Shown here one piece after another: positions 39,401-40,599 of a stretch of DNA of 40,599 bases. The position numbers and the translations under genes are program-made. A model generated the notes under the pieces. That model had not been told where the DNA came from, made no database searches, and saw only the letters and a list, made by a program, of their open reading frames with translations. Position 1 is the first letter of the stretch. Each line of letters begins with the position of its first letter. Location: the NCBI GenBank assembly GCA_016210585.1, contig JACQTX010000079.1:1-40599 (forward strand). The letters run 5' to 3'. This DNA is from Chloroflexota bacterium (GTDB lineage Bacteria > Chloroflexota > Dehalococcoidia > Dehalococcoidales > JAFGLR01).

Positions 39401-40378
39401 ATGATTGAAGAGATGTTGCCTGGCTTTTACCGCGTGGAGGTGCCCCTGCCTAAGAACCCGTTGAAGTTTCTGAACTCCTACATGGTGAGGGGACCGGAGC
39501 GGGACCTGATTATTGACACGGGCATGAACCGCCCGGAATGCCTGGAGGCCATGACCGAAGCTATAAAGGCCTTAAATATTGATCTGAGCAAAACTGACTT
39601 CTTTATCAGCCATATGCATTCAGACCATATCGGGCTTGTCGGGACCCTGCCAGCGAAGAGCGCAAGGGTCTATTTTAACGGGCCGGAGTCAGTGCACGTG
39701 GTGACACCCGAATACTGGGAGTTCAGCGGCCCGATTCGCGACTTTGCCCGGCAGCATGGTTTCCCCGAGGACGAACTGACCAGGGCATTGGGCAATCACC
39801 CCGGCCTGAAGTATAAGGCCTCCGCCTACCCTGATTTCCATATACTGAAAGACGGCGATAGGCTCACGGTAGGTGAATACCAGTTTGACTGCATCGAGAC
39901 GCCCGGACATACCAAGGGGCATATCTGCCTCTATCAGCCGGACCACAAGGTCTGCCTCACTGGCGACCACATTCTAGGAGACATAACACCCAATATCCTT
40001 TCGCGCTTCAACGACACGCAGGACTCGCTGGCAGATTACCTGCGCAGCCTGGACAAGGTCTATCCGTTAGAGGTCAAGCTGGTAGTGCCCGGCCACCGCA
40101 GCACATTCACGAATTTCCGCGGCCGGATTGATGAGCTGAAACACCATCACGAGGTCAGAGCAAATGAGGCCCTGTCCATTGTGTCGCTCGGCAACCTGGA
40201 CGCTTACCAGGTAGCCGCCCGGATGACCTGGGATATGCCCGGACCGTGGGAGCAGTTCCCCAGCTTCCAGAAATGGTTTGCCTTCGGCGAGGCCCTGGCC
40301 CACATCCAATACCTGGAGAAGAAAGGGCAGGTGCGGCGGACCGCCAACGGCCAAATCGTCCACTACGCGTTGGTCTAG
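39401..40378 (+). CDS. MBL-fold metallo-hydrolase with winged-helix tail
   Basis: A 325-residue metallo-beta-lactamase-fold protein. The zinc motif HMHSDH is at 71-76 (FISHMHSDHIG). Further likely ligands lie in ETPGHTKGHI near 166-175 and TGDHIL near 187-192, and in VPGHRS near 229-234. The C-terminal 50 or so residues (about 275-325) look like the short helical/winged domain that follows the MBL fold in LACTB2-type proteins (HIQYLEKKGQVRR...IVHYAL). The substrate is unknown; RNA, thioesters and lactones all occur in the family. AGGAAGG lies 11 nt before ATG 39401. Confidence 0.92.
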   Translation: MIEEMLPGFYRVEVPLPKNPLKFLNSYMVRGPERDLIIDTGMNRPECLEAMTEAIKALNIDLSKTDFFISHMHSDHIGLVGTLPAKSARVYFNGPESVHVVTPEYWEFSGPIRDFARQHGFPEDELTRALGNHPGLKYKASAYPDFHILKDGDRLTVGEYQFDCIETPGHTKGHICLYQPDHKVCLTGDHILGDITPNILSRFNDTQDSLADYLRSLDKVYPLEVKLVVPGHRSTFTNFRGRIDELKHHHEVRANEALSIVSLGNLDAYQVAARMTWDMPGPWEQFPSFQKWFAFGEALAHIQYLEKKGQVRRTANGQIVHYALV

Positions 40379-40418
40379 CCGCCGGCAACTATTTGCTGTT
40401 CCCAAGAATAGCGGTCCA

Positions 40419-40487
40419 ATCTGTAGTCGGGTTTCCCAACCCGACCGCCGTGGCAGGGCAGGTTTCCAAACCTGCCCTACCGGGAGT
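40419..40487. repeat. Rearranged copy of the GGGCAGGTT hairpin repeat
   Basis: Contains GTCGGGTT-TCCC-AACCCGAC and GGGCAGGTT-TCCA-AACCTGCCC in the reverse order to 11622-11716, without the AGCGATT ends. Confidence 0.65.
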
Positions 40488-40492
40488 AACCG

Positions 40493-40592
40493 CTAGTGTC
40501 CCGTATTAGAAGTTCGTTACATAAGTCGCGCTCTCAGATAAGCCATCTTCCGAGCCTGACTTATGAAAGGGTCTAATAACTCAGGACACTAG
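40493..40592. mobile_element. MITE-like palindromic element
   Basis: A 100-bp element with terminal inverted repeats CTAGTGTCC(C)GTATTAG and, on the other strand, CTAGTGTCCTGAGTTATTAG. A second inner pair, CATAAGTCGCGCTC and GAGCCTGACTTATG, makes the whole element nearly palindromic around a centre near 40542. It carries no gene. The ends resemble those of IS630/Tc1-type elements by memory only. The flanking target duplication cannot be judged because the window ends at 40599. Confidence 0.6.
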
Positions 40593-40599
40593 CTTACGG

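Noticed and set aside
1-40599. CRISPR array or tandem repeat array
   Set aside because: The repeats are dispersed palindromes kilobases apart with no regular spacers, and no cas genes are seen.

Overview
The window looks like a chromosomal stretch of a GC-rich (roughly 57 % by eye) anaerobic Chloroflexota bacterium, most plausibly a Dehalococcoidia-type lineage. That assignment is an inference from several traits seen together: a cobalamin salvage block under a cobalamin riboswitch, a corrinoid-linked MttB-family methyltransferase without pyrrolysine, many GTG/TTG starts, gaps full of dispersed palindromic repeats, and a TlpA/CcdA/CcmH thiol-redox block. No phage, integrase, transposase gene or CRISPR array is visible.

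Layout. 0.3-6.3 kb: argS, a gamma-carbonic-anhydrase-like protein, a BaiN/HI0933-type flavoprotein, Maf, and a thiolase-fold protein with altered catalytic motifs. 6.6-11.5 kb (minus strand): a signalling cluster of a six-PAS histidine kinase, an HD-GYP response regulator and a single-domain receiver. 11.9-19.6 kb: a PaaK-type CoA ligase, a long Rel protein followed by rpsT (S20), a DUF503 protein next to an MrfA-like DEAH helicase, and two small membrane proteins. 19.6-22.8 kb: radA, a ubiX gene overlapping an LpdD-like putative prenyl-FMN chaperone, the selenocysteine tRNA gene, and a small HNH-like protein. 23.2-26.9 kb: an OmpR-type two-component system followed by a leader with 11-bp-spaced repeats, GC-rich hairpins and an intrinsic terminator, then a secreted HYR-repeat protein.

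27.0-34.2 kb is the corrinoid region. An MttB-family methyltransferase points left. A cobalamin riboswitch with terminator points right into a BtuF-like lipoprotein, cobT, cobS, a cobC-like phosphatase, a Dph6-like PP-loop ATPase and cobU. These genes cover corrinoid capture and the late nucleotide-loop assembly steps, so they would salvage and remodel cobinamide; no corrin-ring synthesis genes and no BtuCD are present here. 34.2-38.4 kb (minus strand): a TauE/SafE permease, a DUF1622 protein, and the operon tlpA-ccdA-ccmH-membrane protein, followed by the decayed 3' end of another thioredoxin-like gene and a Cys-rich small protein. 38.7-40.4 kb: dtd and an MBL-fold hydrolase. The right edge holds a palindromic MITE-like element.

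Things most worth checking: the unassigned leader at 25.42-25.54 kb; several promoters placed 6-7 nt before a start codon (baiN-like, rel, radA), implying leaderless mRNAs; cobU, which has no ATG/GTG/TTG before its P-loop; a Rel protein combining a hydrolase-site change with a synthetase-type EFDD motif; and the ubiX/LpdD-like overlap.
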